This document shows, piece by piece, positions 17,538 to 25,969 of a stretch of DNA of 64,000 bases. The position numbers were made by a program, and so were the translations under genes. Position 1 is the first letter of the stretch; each line of letters opens with the position of its first letter. Source of the DNA: DAOQVR01 sp035341665 (GTDB lineage Bacteria; Chloroflexota; Anaerolineae; JAAYZQ01); the NCBI GenBank assembly GCA_035341665.1, contig DAOQVR010000007.1:1-64000 (forward strand). Direction: 5' to 3'. Below the pieces are notes generated by a model. It was not told where the DNA came from. It did not search any database and saw only the letters and a program-made list of their open reading frames with translations.

Positions 17538-19742
17538 ATGGACCTGAGAAGGTCAGTGGGGGGAGTGTCTGTCCAGGGCGGCGATTTCAGTGGGCGGCAC
17601 GGCAGCATCCTTGTGGACGAGCGCGCTTCTCGTTCAGCGAGGGCAAGACGGCGGGGCAATCTCTATGCCCTGCTGGAAGTGACGGGCCCGGCGCTGGGAC
17701 GCGACGTGATTGCCGGACAGCTGCTGGAGGCTGTGCAAGCCACCTACTACGCCGGCCAGGGAAGCATCACGGCAGGGCTTCAGCAGGCCGTGCACGAGGT
17801 CAACGACAGGCTGGTTTCGGAGAACCGCGACTCGCTCAGCAGCGAGCAGCGATCCGCCGGCATCTCATGCGCCATTCTGCGCGACAATGATCTTTTTGTG
17901 GCCCAAGCCGGCCCGGCGGTCGTCTATCTGCTTCGCGAGGGCACTCTCACCCGGTTCCCCGAAATCTACCCCACCTACGACGACACGGCCCCGGAGGAGG
18001 TAGGCGCCGCGCCGCTTGGCGTGCAGCGTGACGTCAACGTGGCGCTCTTCCACACACCGGTCAACGACGGCGACGTGTTCGTGCTGCTCGAGTCCACCCT
18101 GGATGGCGATGGTACCTCCGATCTGCCGTTGCTGCTGCAAAGCACATCCCCGGCTGAGCTGCCGGAAGCCATCGACAGGTTTGCCGAGGAAAGCGGCGCT
18201 TCGGCCCTTGTGGTGGGTGTGGGGGCTGAAAGCAGCGTCGAGACCCTGGCCGCAAAGGCAGACGCCACTGCCCGCCGCCCCAGCCAGCCGGCCGGCGAGC
18301 CGCTCCAAGAGAGGGCAGCGAGCCTTCTTGGCCAGATCCCGTTTCGCGAGATGCTCCGGAAGCTAGGCAGGGGGCTGGCGGTGCTATTGGGCAGCCTCTG
18401 GGGCGGCCTCTTGACATTGGCGAGGCGGATGCTCCCCGGCCAGATCGGCCCGGAGGCGCCGGTGCCCCCGTCCCATTCCCAGGCGCAAAAGACTCGTGCC
18501 GTCTCGGGCAAGCGCCCGAAGGAGAGATCGACAGTGCAGCCTGGTGGCCTCTCGATCCGCAAAATCTTGGCAGGCCTGGCCATCGCAGCCATCCCGATCA
18601 TCGTGGCGGTGGTCGTCATAGCCAAGGTCCAGAAGAGCCAGGCTCAGAAAGCCGAGATTGAGGCGCTGTGGAACAGCGCAAGCCAGAACTGGCAGCAAGC
18701 TGAGACGGCTGGGACCAAGGAGGCAAAGCGGGCGTTCCTTGCCAAGGCCGCAGGCGACCTGGAAAAGCTTGCCGGCCTGCAGCAGGACAACGAGGAGGTG
18801 ATCGACCTCGAGAAGAAGGTCCTGGCACGCCAAGACGAGATCAACAGCGTGCAGCGGATTACGTCTCTCTATGGCCTCAAGACCTACGCCGGCAGCCCCA
18901 GGCTTTCCCGTGTGGTGATCCAGGACTTGCACATCTTTGCCCTCGACAGGAATGAGGGCAGGGTCTACCATCACGAGCTGGATACGTCGCAGCAGGGGCT
19001 GAAGCCGGGCACAGCGGACACGGTTCTGGTCAAGAGGGGAGACGCCATCGGAGGCGTGGTGGTGGGCGACCTGATAGACATGGCGTGGGTTCCGGTGGGC
19101 GAGGGGCGCCCGCAGCCCGGCCTCGTCATCCTCGAGAGCAATGGATACCTGGTGGACTACACTCCCGCCACCGAGCAGCTGACCTCGCACCGCCCTGCCG
19201 GGGCGGAGAGCTGGCAATTCCCTCAGCTGGTGGGCGGGCGATCGCCCGGCCGCGTCTATGTGCTGGATTCCACGCCGGGCAAGATCTGGCGTTACGAGTC
19301 GGCGCCCGGCGGCTTCTCTGCCCCGACCGATTGGCTGACTTCGGCGGTCGACCTCGGAGGCGTGATCGACATGGCCATCGGCGACTCCATCTACCTCCTG
19401 TGGGCCAACGGCCAGATCAGCCAGCTAACCATGGGTGCACCCGACGGCACCTTCGACACCACCCAGTGGGAAAAGGACTCGGGGGCGGCCGTCAAGAACC
19501 CCAGCGCGGTGGTTGCCCATCCGCCAGACGAAGCGAAATCGATCTATGTGGCCGACCGGGGAAACGGGCGCATCGTTAGGGCTAGCCCGGCGGGCAAGTT
19601 CGAGCGCCAGTACAAGCTGGACCTCTCCCTTGGCCGGGAAGGCGGAGTCCTCTCCTCAATCTCTAGCCTGGCTGTGGACGAAATCGGCGGGCGGGTTCTC
19701 TTTGCGAGCGGAAACACGCTCTACATCTTCTTGGTGCCCTAG
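17538..19742 (+). CDS. Pseudo-PP2C domain protein with membrane anchor and beta-propeller
   Basis: This 734-residue protein has three parts. Residues 1-235 resemble the PP2C phosphatase fold (G..SGRHG; NLYALLEVTG at 41-50; LFVAQAGPAVVYLLREG at 119-135; NDGDVFVLLEST at 176-187). The metal-binding aspartates of active PP2C enzymes are missing: LLEVTG stands where VADGMG is usual, and LLEST where CSDG is usual. A TM segment lies at 343-362 and another hydrophobic stretch at 287-304. A helical, probably coiled-coil part (370-430) leads to an NHL/propeller-like C-terminus (440-734; VYVLDSTPGKIWRYE, IYVADRGNGRIVR). It may be a sensor or scaffold. Topology is uncertain because the 287-304 segment may or may not cross the membrane. 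Confidence 0.78.
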   Translation: MDLRRSVGGVSVQGGDFSGRHGSILVDERASRSARARRRGNLYALLEVTGPALGRDVIAGQLLEAVQATYYAGQGSITAGLQQAVHEVNDRLVSENRDSLSSEQRSAGISCAILRDNDLFVAQAGPAVVYLLREGTLTRFPEIYPTYDDTAPEEVGAAPLGVQRDVNVALFHTPVNDGDVFVLLESTLDGDGTSDLPLLLQSTSPAELPEAIDRFAEESGASALVVGVGAESSVETLAAKADATARRPSQPAGEPLQERAASLLGQIPFREMLRKLGRGLAVLLGSLWGGLLTLARRMLPGQIGPEAPVPPSHSQAQKTRAVSGKRPKERSTVQPGGLSIRKILAGLAIAAIPIIVAVVVIAKVQKSQAQKAEIEALWNSASQNWQQAETAGTKEAKRAFLAKAAGDLEKLAGLQQDNEEVIDLEKKVLARQDEINSVQRITSLYGLKTYAGSPRLSRVVIQDLHIFALDRNEGRVYHHELDTSQQGLKPGTADTVLVKRGDAIGGVVVGDLIDMAWVPVGEGRPQPGLVILESNGYLVDYTPATEQLTSHRPAGAESWQFPQLVGGRSPGRVYVLDSTPGKIWRYESAPGGFSAPTDWLTSAVDLGGVIDMAIGDSIYLLWANGQISQLTMGAPDGTFDTTQWEKDSGAAVKNPSAVVAHPPDEAKSIYVADRGNGRIVRASPAGKFERQYKLDLSLGREGGVLSSISSLAVDEIGGRVLFASGNTLYIFLVP

Positions 19743-19761
19743 GGATCCGCGCTCTAGCTCT

Positions 19762-19794
19762 GGGTGCGCTGCGCCGCCGAGGGGCAGCGCACCC
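19762..19794. terminator. Terminator hairpin between convergent genes
   Basis: GGGTGCGCTGC (19762-19772) pairs perfectly with GCAGCGCACCC (19784-19794) across an 11-base loop. GGTCTTTATT follows on the plus strand. It lies between the convergent propeller (+) and LCP (-) genes and may serve both. Confidence 0.75.
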
Positions 19795-19799
19795 GGTCT

Positions 19800-21293
19800 T
19801 TATTCGCAGGGATTGTAGCTGCCGCCGAGGATCACCCGCAGATCGATCGGTTGGTTGGGATCGATTTGAAGGATGACGTTCTGCGGCTTGATCTGGAATA
19901 CCTGCGCCAGCAATGCGACCGCCTTGGGCTTGTCCTCAAAGAGGATGAGCTGGGTCTCCGCGTAATCGGTGCGGTCGGCCTGGCCACCGGAGACGGCGGC
20001 CAAGCCATGCCAGCGCAACTCGTCGAGCGCCACCTGGGCCAGGTATGCGCGATCGGTTCCGTTGAGAATCTCAATCACGGCCCCCTCGCCGACAGCCTGG
20101 TCCTCACTCGCCGCTGGAGGCGCGTACAAACTGGCCACGACTGCCCGGATCATGTCCACGCGCGGCAGCAGTACCTGCCAACCCTTGTCGGTGACCCAAT
20201 CCCTGGTCTGTGCGCGGCCGATGTAGCGGCTGCGGATGTGCTGCGGCTCGAGCGCGGCTGCCACGGACGCCAGCGGAGGGATCTCGCGCAGCCCCAGGTC
20301 GGTGTCAATGGACTTGGTGAGCGCTGAAAAGAGGTCCAGGACGTTGTCCAGGCCCACGTTCTTGCGTTGGGCCCAGAGGGCTCGCAGGAGCTGCTGCTGG
20401 CGGCCCGCCCTCGCAAAGTCCGAGACCCCGCGGCGAGTCCGCACATAGCGAAGCGCAGTCGCGCCGTCCATGTGATGCAGCCCAGGCTCGAGGATCTGGT
20501 CGCCCCCCGGATCATCCGCCCGGTAATCCAGGTTTACAGGGCAGGTCACCGTGATGTCGATCCCGCCCAGCTCGTCGATCACTTTGGTGAAGCCCTTGAA
20601 GTCGACACGCGCCCAGTGGTCCGCGACTATGCCTAGATTGATGGCCAGCGTGTCCCTGAGAAGGGCCGGCCCTTCGCCGGGATAGCCGTCCTGGTAGCCC
20701 AGCTTGTGGGCGGTGTTGACGCGGCTCCAGCCATGCCGCGGGATGTAGACCCACAGGTCACGCGGGACAGAGAGGAGGGAGACCTGCTTGGTGTCCTTGT
20801 TTACCAGGGCAACGATGATCACGTCGGTGTTCTGCACTTCGAGGTTGTCGGTAGAGTCAAGCCCGATGAGCAGGATCGAGAGCCAGTCGCCCGTTGCCAC
20901 GGCCGTCGGCAGCGGCGTGGGGCTGAAGGCAGGCGTCGGCGTGAGGGTGGGTGCCAGCGTCGGCGAGAGCGTCTGGGTGGGTACCAGGCTCGGGGCCGCG
21001 GTTCTCGCAGCTGTCGCCGGGGCTGAGGTCAGCGTCGGCCAAGGGGTAAAGGTGAGGGTCGGAGCAGCCGTGGCAGTAGGCCTGCTGGTCTCGGTGGGAG
21101 TGGGATCGGGCGTGGCCGGCCGGGCCGGCGGGCGCGCAGTAGAGGAAGGGCTGGCGGAGGGCACGGCCGTGGCTGCCGGGGTGCCCGAGGCGAGGGCGGT
21201 CTCGTCAGGGGCCGGGGGTTTGGCGAGCCCGGCCAGCAGGGCCAATCCGGCGGCAAGCAGCAAGAGCACACATGCGGCGCGTTTGGAGGTCAT
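19800..21293 (-). CDS. LCP (LytR-Cps2A-Psr) family protein
   Basis: This 497-residue anchored enzyme belongs to the family that transfers glycopolymers from lipid carriers to peptidoglycan. Residues 1-25 form an N-terminal signal anchor. A long Pro/Thr/Ser/Ala-rich stalk runs from about 26 to 130. The LCP domain begins at SILLIGLDSTD and continues with VSLLSVPRDLWVYIP, INLGIVADHWARVDF, GGIDI and ALRYVRTR. A LytR_C domain (IEILNGTDRAYLAQ) lies at the C-terminus. The start ATG overlaps the mnmE stop (ATGA). The sugar-transfer genes at 42-45 and 55-63 kb could supply its substrates. The stalk explains the low-complexity reading frames on the other strand. Confidence 0.93.
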   Translation of the reverse strand: MTSKRAACVLLLLAAGLALLAGLAKPPAPDETALASGTPAATAVPSASPSSTARPPARPATPDPTPTETSRPTATAAPTLTFTPWPTLTSAPATAARTAAPSLVPTQTLSPTLAPTLTPTPAFSPTPLPTAVATGDWLSILLIGLDSTDNLEVQNTDVIIVALVNKDTKQVSLLSVPRDLWVYIPRHGWSRVNTAHKLGYQDGYPGEGPALLRDTLAINLGIVADHWARVDFKGFTKVIDELGGIDITVTCPVNLDYRADDPGGDQILEPGLHHMDGATALRYVRTRRGVSDFARAGRQQQLLRALWAQRKNVGLDNVLDLFSALTKSIDTDLGLREIPPLASVAAALEPQHIRSRYIGRAQTRDWVTDKGWQVLLPRVDMIRAVVASLYAPPAASEDQAVGEGAVIEILNGTDRAYLAQVALDELRWHGLAAVSGGQADRTDYAETQLILFEDKPKAVALLAQVFQIKPQNVILQIDPNQPIDLRVILGGSYNPCE

Positions 21294-22687
21294 TTTCCCA
21301 CGCAGAAGGTGCCAAAGATTCCACCCAAGAGATCCGTCCCGGCCGTCTCGCCTGTTATCTCCCCCAGGGCATGGACGGCGGCAGAGAGATCGATCGCCAC
21401 CAGCTCGGCAGCCAGCCCACAGCGGTAGCCTCGCTGCGCCTCCTCGACGTGGTGCAATGCCCGGCCGAGCGCTTCCTTGTGCCTCGGGTGGGTCACGGCA
21501 GGGGCAGTGCCCGTTGCCTGGCCCGCCAGCACGGCTTCGACCATGGCATGCTCGAGCCTCTCCATGCCGACGCCTGTCAGCGCCGACACCGGGAGGACAG
21601 GAGCGTTGTCGAGGCCGCAGCTCATCCCGGCGGCGAGGCCCGCCTCTGGGAGCTCACGCACGAGATCGACCTTGTTCAGGACGACGATGGCCGGGGTTGT
21701 GCCGGCGAGAGCGGCAATGGCGAGGTCTGCCTTGTCAGGAGGCCGGCCGGCCTCCAGGACGAGCAGGGCAAGGCCGGCCTCCGCCAATGCGGCGCGGCTC
21801 CGCTCGATGCCCAGTGCCTCGACCTCGTTCTGCGGAGAGGCGATGCCCGCCGTGTCGACTAGAACGACGGGCACGCCCTCGAGGTTGAGTGTCTCCTCCA
21901 GCGTGTCGCGGGTGGTGCCGGGGGTGTCGGTCACGATCGCCCGGTTGGTGCGAAGAAGGCGGTTGAGAAGGCTCGACTTGCCGACGTTCGGCCGGCCGAC
22001 GATGGCCGCCCGCACACCCTGCCGGAAGATGATCCCGCGGTCGGCATCGGCCAGGAGGCGGCCGAGCCCGGCAGTGGCCTGTTCGAGCTGTGGCTCAATA
22101 TCCTGGGCAGGGATCTCGTCCTCGGGAAAGTCGAGGCTCGCCTCCAGGTACGACAGCGCGCCCAGGAGCGTCGTGCGCAGGGCGTGCACCTCTCCCGACA
22201 GGCGCCCTGTGAGCTGTCCTATGGCGGCCTGAAGTGACCGGTCGGTCTTGGCCCTCACGACGTCCAGCACTGCCTCTGCCTGGGCAAGGTCGAGCCGGCC
22301 GTTGAGGAAGGCGCGCGCGGTGAACTCGCCCGGCTCAGCCAGCCGGGCCCCCTGGCGCAGGCACAGCTCCAGGATACGGCGCAGGGCGACTATCCCGCCG
22401 TGCCCGTCGATCTCGACCACATCCTGACGCGTGTAGGTGCGCGGGGCCGGCATGTGCACGGCCAGCACCTGGTCCACCACCTCACCGGTCCCGGGTTCGA
22501 CGATGTGGCCGTAGTGCAGGTGGTAGGGGATGAACGGCGTCCTCTGCCTTGCAGTGGGAGATGTCGCCGGCCGGAAGAGGGCTGCCAGGATGGACGGCGA
22601 GTCGGGCCCGGTCATCCGGACGATCCCGATGCCCCCCTCGCCGATAGCAGTCGAGATGGCCGCGATCGTGTCACCCAGGCTGACCAT
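21290..22687 (-). CDS. mnmE: tRNA modification GTPase MnmE
   Basis: This 465-residue GTPase works with MnmG to add carboxymethylaminomethyl or aminomethyl groups at wobble uridines. The N-terminal tetrahydrofolate-binding domain begins DTIAAISTAIGEGGIGIVR. The G domain holds GRPNVGKSS (about residue 220), DTPGTTRD, DTAGI and NKVD. The C-terminus ends FCVGK, keeping the catalytic cysteine motif CxGK. The DUF58 stop codon directly abuts its ATG, and its own stop overlaps the LCP start. mnmG is not in this window. Confidence 0.96.
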   Translation of the reverse strand: MVSLGDTIAAISTAIGEGGIGIVRMTGPDSPSILAALFRPATSPTARQRTPFIPYHLHYGHIVEPGTGEVVDQVLAVHMPAPRTYTRQDVVEIDGHGGIVALRRILELCLRQGARLAEPGEFTARAFLNGRLDLAQAEAVLDVVRAKTDRSLQAAIGQLTGRLSGEVHALRTTLLGALSYLEASLDFPEDEIPAQDIEPQLEQATAGLGRLLADADRGIIFRQGVRAAIVGRPNVGKSSLLNRLLRTNRAIVTDTPGTTRDTLEETLNLEGVPVVLVDTAGIASPQNEVEALGIERSRAALAEAGLALLVLEAGRPPDKADLAIAALAGTTPAIVVLNKVDLVRELPEAGLAAGMSCGLDNAPVLPVSALTGVGMERLEHAMVEAVLAGQATGTAPAVTHPRHKEALGRALHHVEEAQRGYRCGLAAELVAIDLSAAVHALGEITGETAGTDLLGGIFGTFCVGK

Positions 22688-23977
22688 TCACCAACGACCC
22701 ACGGGCAGGATGGCCTGTGCATGTGGGGCGCCCAGGGCCACGGCCAGGTCATCCCCCTCGCGCACCAGGTAGGTGGCCATGCCGCTGACGGCCAGCTGGC
22801 TGACTAGCTCTTCGTTGCTGCGCGGGTAGCCAAAGCTCTGGCGCTCGATCAACACAGTCACGACGCGCACTCCGCGCTCGATCACGTCGCGGGCGGCAAC
22901 CCAGAAGTCCTGATCGGTGGGTGTGATGATGATGGCCGTCGTGTTGCGGCGAAGCTGTGTAGCCTCGGCGGCGATAATCTCGGAGAGGGGGATTTCGCCG
23001 TCGGAGCGGATGACCGCCAGTGTCTCAAGGATCTTGGTCAGCTGGCGCTCGCCCCGGTCGGCAGGGATGACCTCACGGTGTGGGGCGTAGGCGACAAAGC
23101 CGACCGCCCGGTCGTGGGCGATAAAGTGTTTCGCCAGCGAGGCCACGATGGTGACGCCATACTCGACGGTCGATGGGAGCAGGGTCAGTGGGTGCTTCGG
23201 CTCCCACGGCATGCGCCGGAGCGGAGACTCGAGCGCGGGGGCGGGTGCCTCCAGCTGGACGTTTCGCTCGAGGTCCAAGAAGAGCCAAATGTCGGCCGTA
23301 GGATCGAGCTCAAACTCCTTGGACATGAGCCGGCCGGTCCGTGCGGTGGAGGGCCAGTGGATGCGGTTGAAGCTGTCGCCGGGCGCGTACTCGCGCACGC
23401 CAGAGACGTTGGTGGTGACGAAGGACGTGCGCCGGCGCATGGTGTCACCGCCCGGAAGGAACCCAATGAGTGGAGCAAAGGTCGGAACGTCGACCATAGC
23501 GGGATACACGATCAAGGAGGACGGAGCAGGGTCCTCGAGGTCGCGTGACATCCGAAACAAACCAAAGGGATCGCCGCTGGCGAGCGTGATGGGGCCCAGG
23601 GAAAATCGACCGCGCTGCAGGCAGCGGGTTCGGATCGTCTTGGCGTACGACTTGCGCCCGCCGAGGGGGCTGATCACGCGACTCACCTGGTGCTCGGGCA
23701 GGGTCGAGTGGTCGCGCACCTCCAGCCACACCTTGGCCAGGATACCAGTGTTGGTGACGACCAGCCTCTCCTCGAGCCACTTGCCCACCTGGGAGCGGGT
23801 GGTGCGGGTCTGCCTCTCGACCTGTACCCACCTAATTCCGACCCAGGCCCAGACAAAGGAAAGGATCAGCAGGGCCATTAGGAGGTACCAGAGGTTGTAT
23901 AGGATGTCGTTCCGCGTCAGAATGGCGGCGATGGCGGCGACCACACAAAGCAGCAAGACGAAGCGACTGCGTCTCAA
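22688..23977 (-). CDS. DUF58 domain membrane protein
   Basis: This 429-residue protein has two N-terminal membrane helices (residues 6-45), a beta-rich middle and the DUF58 signature GVREYAPGDSFNRIHWPSTA near residue 200. A vWA-like C-terminal domain follows. DUF58 proteins usually accompany MoxR ATPases and transglutaminase-like genes, but none is here; it leads into mnmE instead. The start is probably TTG 23977, with a weak GGGGG-type site. A possible promoter (TTGGAT, 18 bases, TAGAAA) lies too close to that start to be convincing. The role is unknown, probably envelope-related. Confidence 0.88.
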   Translation of the reverse strand: MRRSRFVLLLCVVAAIAAILTRNDILYNLWYLLMALLILSFVWAWVGIRWVQVERQTRTTRSQVGKWLEERLVVTNTGILAKVWLEVRDHSTLPEHQVSRVISPLGGRKSYAKTIRTRCLQRGRFSLGPITLASGDPFGLFRMSRDLEDPAPSSLIVYPAMVDVPTFAPLIGFLPGGDTMRRRTSFVTTNVSGVREYAPGDSFNRIHWPSTARTGRLMSKEFELDPTADIWLFLDLERNVQLEAPAPALESPLRRMPWEPKHPLTLLPSTVEYGVTIVASLAKHFIAHDRAVGFVAYAPHREVIPADRGERQLTKILETLAVIRSDGEIPLSEIIAAEATQLRRNTTAIIITPTDQDFWVAARDVIERGVRVVTVLIERQSFGYPRSNEELVSQLAVSGMATYLVREGDDLAVALGAPHAQAILPVGRW

Positions 23978-24098
23978 CGCTTTCTACCCCCGCATAGCTC
24001 ATCCATCCAACTCAACGCTGCCGGCCCCCGATTTCGTTCAGCGCTGGCGACCCGCACCTCCTGCGAGGCGAGTAGGCGGCTGCCGTGCGACTATGAAC

Positions 24099-24122
24099 AA
24101 CCCCGCTACGGCGAGCGGGGTT
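24099..24122 (-). terminator. Terminator after the rpmH-jag operon
   Basis: AACCCCGCT (24099-24107) and AGCGGGGTT (24114-24122) form a perfect 9-bp stem with a 6-base loop, 30 bases past the jag stop. On the minus strand GTTGTTC follows, a modest T-rich tail. Confidence 0.75.
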
Positions 24123-24151
24123 GGTTCTTTGAAGGCGACGGAGGGGAAGGC

Positions 24152-25027
24152 TCACTTCCTGGGGATGACGGTGACCTTTCGTCTTTCCCCCTCTCCCACG
24201 CTTTGGGTGGTCACCCTGGGGTGGTTGCGCAGAGCCATGTGCACGAGCCGCCGCTCGTCGGGCGGCATGGGCTCCATGGCCTGCGAGCGGCCTGTCCTGG
24301 CGACCTCGTCGGCCATGCGCTTGGCAAGGCTGCCCAGCGCGTTGAGGCGCCGGACCCGGTATCCCTCGACGTCAACGACCAAGTTGCTCCAATGCTTGGT
24401 GCGGTGGCTCACCATGAGTCGCAGGAGGTACTGCATGGCCCCCAGCGTCTCGCCGCGCCTGCCGATCAACATGCCCAGGTCCTCCCCGATGAGGTTGAGG
24501 ACCATGGTGGCAGGCTCTCCCTCATCCGACAGCTCAGGCACGGACTGAACCTCGACCTCGGCGGGGATCCCCATCTTCTGCATGAGCTCGTCCAGGACTT
24601 GCCTGGCGACCTCTGCCGAATCGGACAGCTCGCCCGCCGCCTCCTGTGCAAAGGCTTCGAAGGCAGGCTTCGCCTGCGGCTTTGCCCTGCTTCTCCGGCG
24701 GGCGGGCCTGCGCGTCTCCTGGGCGGGCTTTTCCCCCGCGGGAAGGGCTGCCGGCGGCAGCGTCTGCGTTGCGGGCTCGGGCGTGATCGCCGGCGGAGCG
24801 GCCGGCACCACCGCCGGATGTGTGGGAGCCGGAGGAGGGGAGACGATCAGCCGCACCCGGGCATGTTCGGCGCCGATGCCGAGCACCCCCCGGCTGCCTT
24901 CGCTGATGACCTCGATGTCCACCTGCTCCCGGCGAAGGCCCAGCATCACCAGGCCATTCTTGATGGCATCCTCGACGGTTTTACCGCTTGCGACGACGCT
25001 TCTTCTTTCCGGTTGTGCTGCTTCCAC
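24152..25027 (-). CDS. khpB: RNA-binding protein Jag/KhpB
   Basis: This 291-residue protein has the full Jag order: Jag_N (SGKTVEDAIKNGLVMLGLRR, residues 14-60), a Pro/Ala and basic linker (70-130), KH with GxxG as IGRRGET near 190, and R3H with NALGSLAKRMADEVARTGR plus RNHPRVTTQSVGEGERRKV. It binds RNA and is the partner of KhpA in other bacteria. The start is GTG 25027 with AAAGGGGA upstream. This makes the first 47 bases overlap the end of yidC in another frame. Confidence 0.94.
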   Translation of the reverse strand: MEAAQPERRSVVASGKTVEDAIKNGLVMLGLRREQVDIEVISEGSRGVLGIGAEHARVRLIVSPPPAPTHPAVVPAAPPAITPEPATQTLPPAALPAGEKPAQETRRPARRRSRAKPQAKPAFEAFAQEAAGELSDSAEVARQVLDELMQKMGIPAEVEVQSVPELSDEGEPATMVLNLIGEDLGMLIGRRGETLGAMQYLLRLMVSHRTKHWSNLVVDVEGYRVRRLNALGSLAKRMADEVARTGRSQAMEPMPPDERRLVHMALRNHPRVTTQSVGEGERRKVTVIPRK

Positions 25028-25880
25028 TTGACATTCCCCTTTGAGGCTTGGCCGTCGTGGCCTCTACGTCCTTGGTGCCGGACGGCCTTGGGGCGCCGGC
25101 CCTGGCGCCGCCGCCAAAGAGCTTGGAGAGGCTCATGCCCTGCCAGAATCTGAGTCCACTCCAGCCCGAGATAAAGCCCTGCGAGATGATGCCGATGATG
25201 TTCGAGACGATGAAGTAGAAGGAGAGGCCGGCAGAAAAGCTAAGGCTGAAGAAGCCGAACATCAGAGGCATCATCGTGGTCATGCTCTGATTCATCGATT
25301 GCGACTGCGGGTCGCCCGCGCCGGCCGGCGTCATCATCTTGCTCTGTAGCCACATGGTAAAGGCGACCAAGATCGGCAAAGCGTAGGTCAAGCCACCCAT
25401 CTGCTGGGGCGTGAGACTGAGGTCCATCCCCAGGAAAAAGCGGTTCAGGGGGACGTCGCTCCAGAGCCACGACCATTTCAGGTAGATATCCTGGGAGAGG
25501 GCGACCAGGTTGAGTGGTTGATGGCCCAGCGAATGGATGATCGACTGGTACAGGCCGATCCAGATGGGGAACTGCACCAGGGTGGGCAGGCAGCCTCCGA
25601 GCGGGCTGACGCCTGCCTCCTTGTAGAGCGCCATCTGCGCCTGGGCCATCTTTTCGCGGTCTTTGCCATACTTGGCCTGCAGCTCTTTCAGCCTGGGCTG
25701 GAGCTCCTGCATCTTCTTGGCCGACCTTTGCTGCGGGAGCATCAGCGGCGTCATGATCAGGCGCATGACGATCGTAAAGACAATGATCGCCAGCCAGTAT
25801 TGGTCCCACAGCACGTGCGACAATAGCAGCAGAACATTCAGCATGGGCCGAATGATTGCTTCATTGAACAGCTCGCCCAA
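24981..25880 (-). CDS. yidC: Membrane protein insertase YidC
   Basis: This 299-residue insertase is of the short Gram-positive/Chloroflexota type, without the large periplasmic domain. Five hydrophobic segments are visible. QQRSAKKMQELQPRLKELQA marks the cytoplasmic coiled region, and VSPLGGCLPTLVQFPIWIGL precedes the conserved groove helix. It ends with the basic tail GKKKRRRKR, expected to contact ribosomes. GTG 25886 would overlap the AGGAGG site itself; TTG 25880 lies 5 bases after GGAGG and is preferred. It follows the propeller lipoprotein and overlaps jag. Confidence 0.95.
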   Translation of the reverse strand: MGELFNEAIIRPMLNVLLLLSHVLWDQYWLAIIVFTIVMRLIMTPLMLPQQRSAKKMQELQPRLKELQAKYGKDREKMAQAQMALYKEAGVSPLGGCLPTLVQFPIWIGLYQSIIHSLGHQPLNLVALSQDIYLKWSWLWSDVPLNRFFLGMDLSLTPQQMGGLTYALPILVAFTMWLQSKMMTPAGAGDPQSQSMNQSMTTMMPLMFGFFSLSFSAGLSFYFIVSNIIGIISQGFISGWSGLRFWQGMSLSKLFGGGARAGAPRPSGTKDVEATTAKPQRGMSSGSSTTGKKKRRRKR

Positions 25881-25969
25881 CGACACCTCCTCGACTTGTC
25901 AGTCAGCGTATCTCCACGGAGGCCCTGCGCCCGGCCGTGCAGGCCGGCAGGGGCCCAATCCGTGAAGCC

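Noticed and set aside
20788..21888. Long plus-strand frame with Gly/Val/Arg repeats
   Set aside because: It is the complement of the Thr/Pro stalk of the LCP protein and of mnmE; the repetitive composition comes from that stalk.
23978..24001. TTGGAT-18-TAGAAA as a promoter for DUF58
   Set aside because: The -10 would end only 3 bases before the chosen TTG, too close even for a leaderless start; the real promoter or start is unclear.
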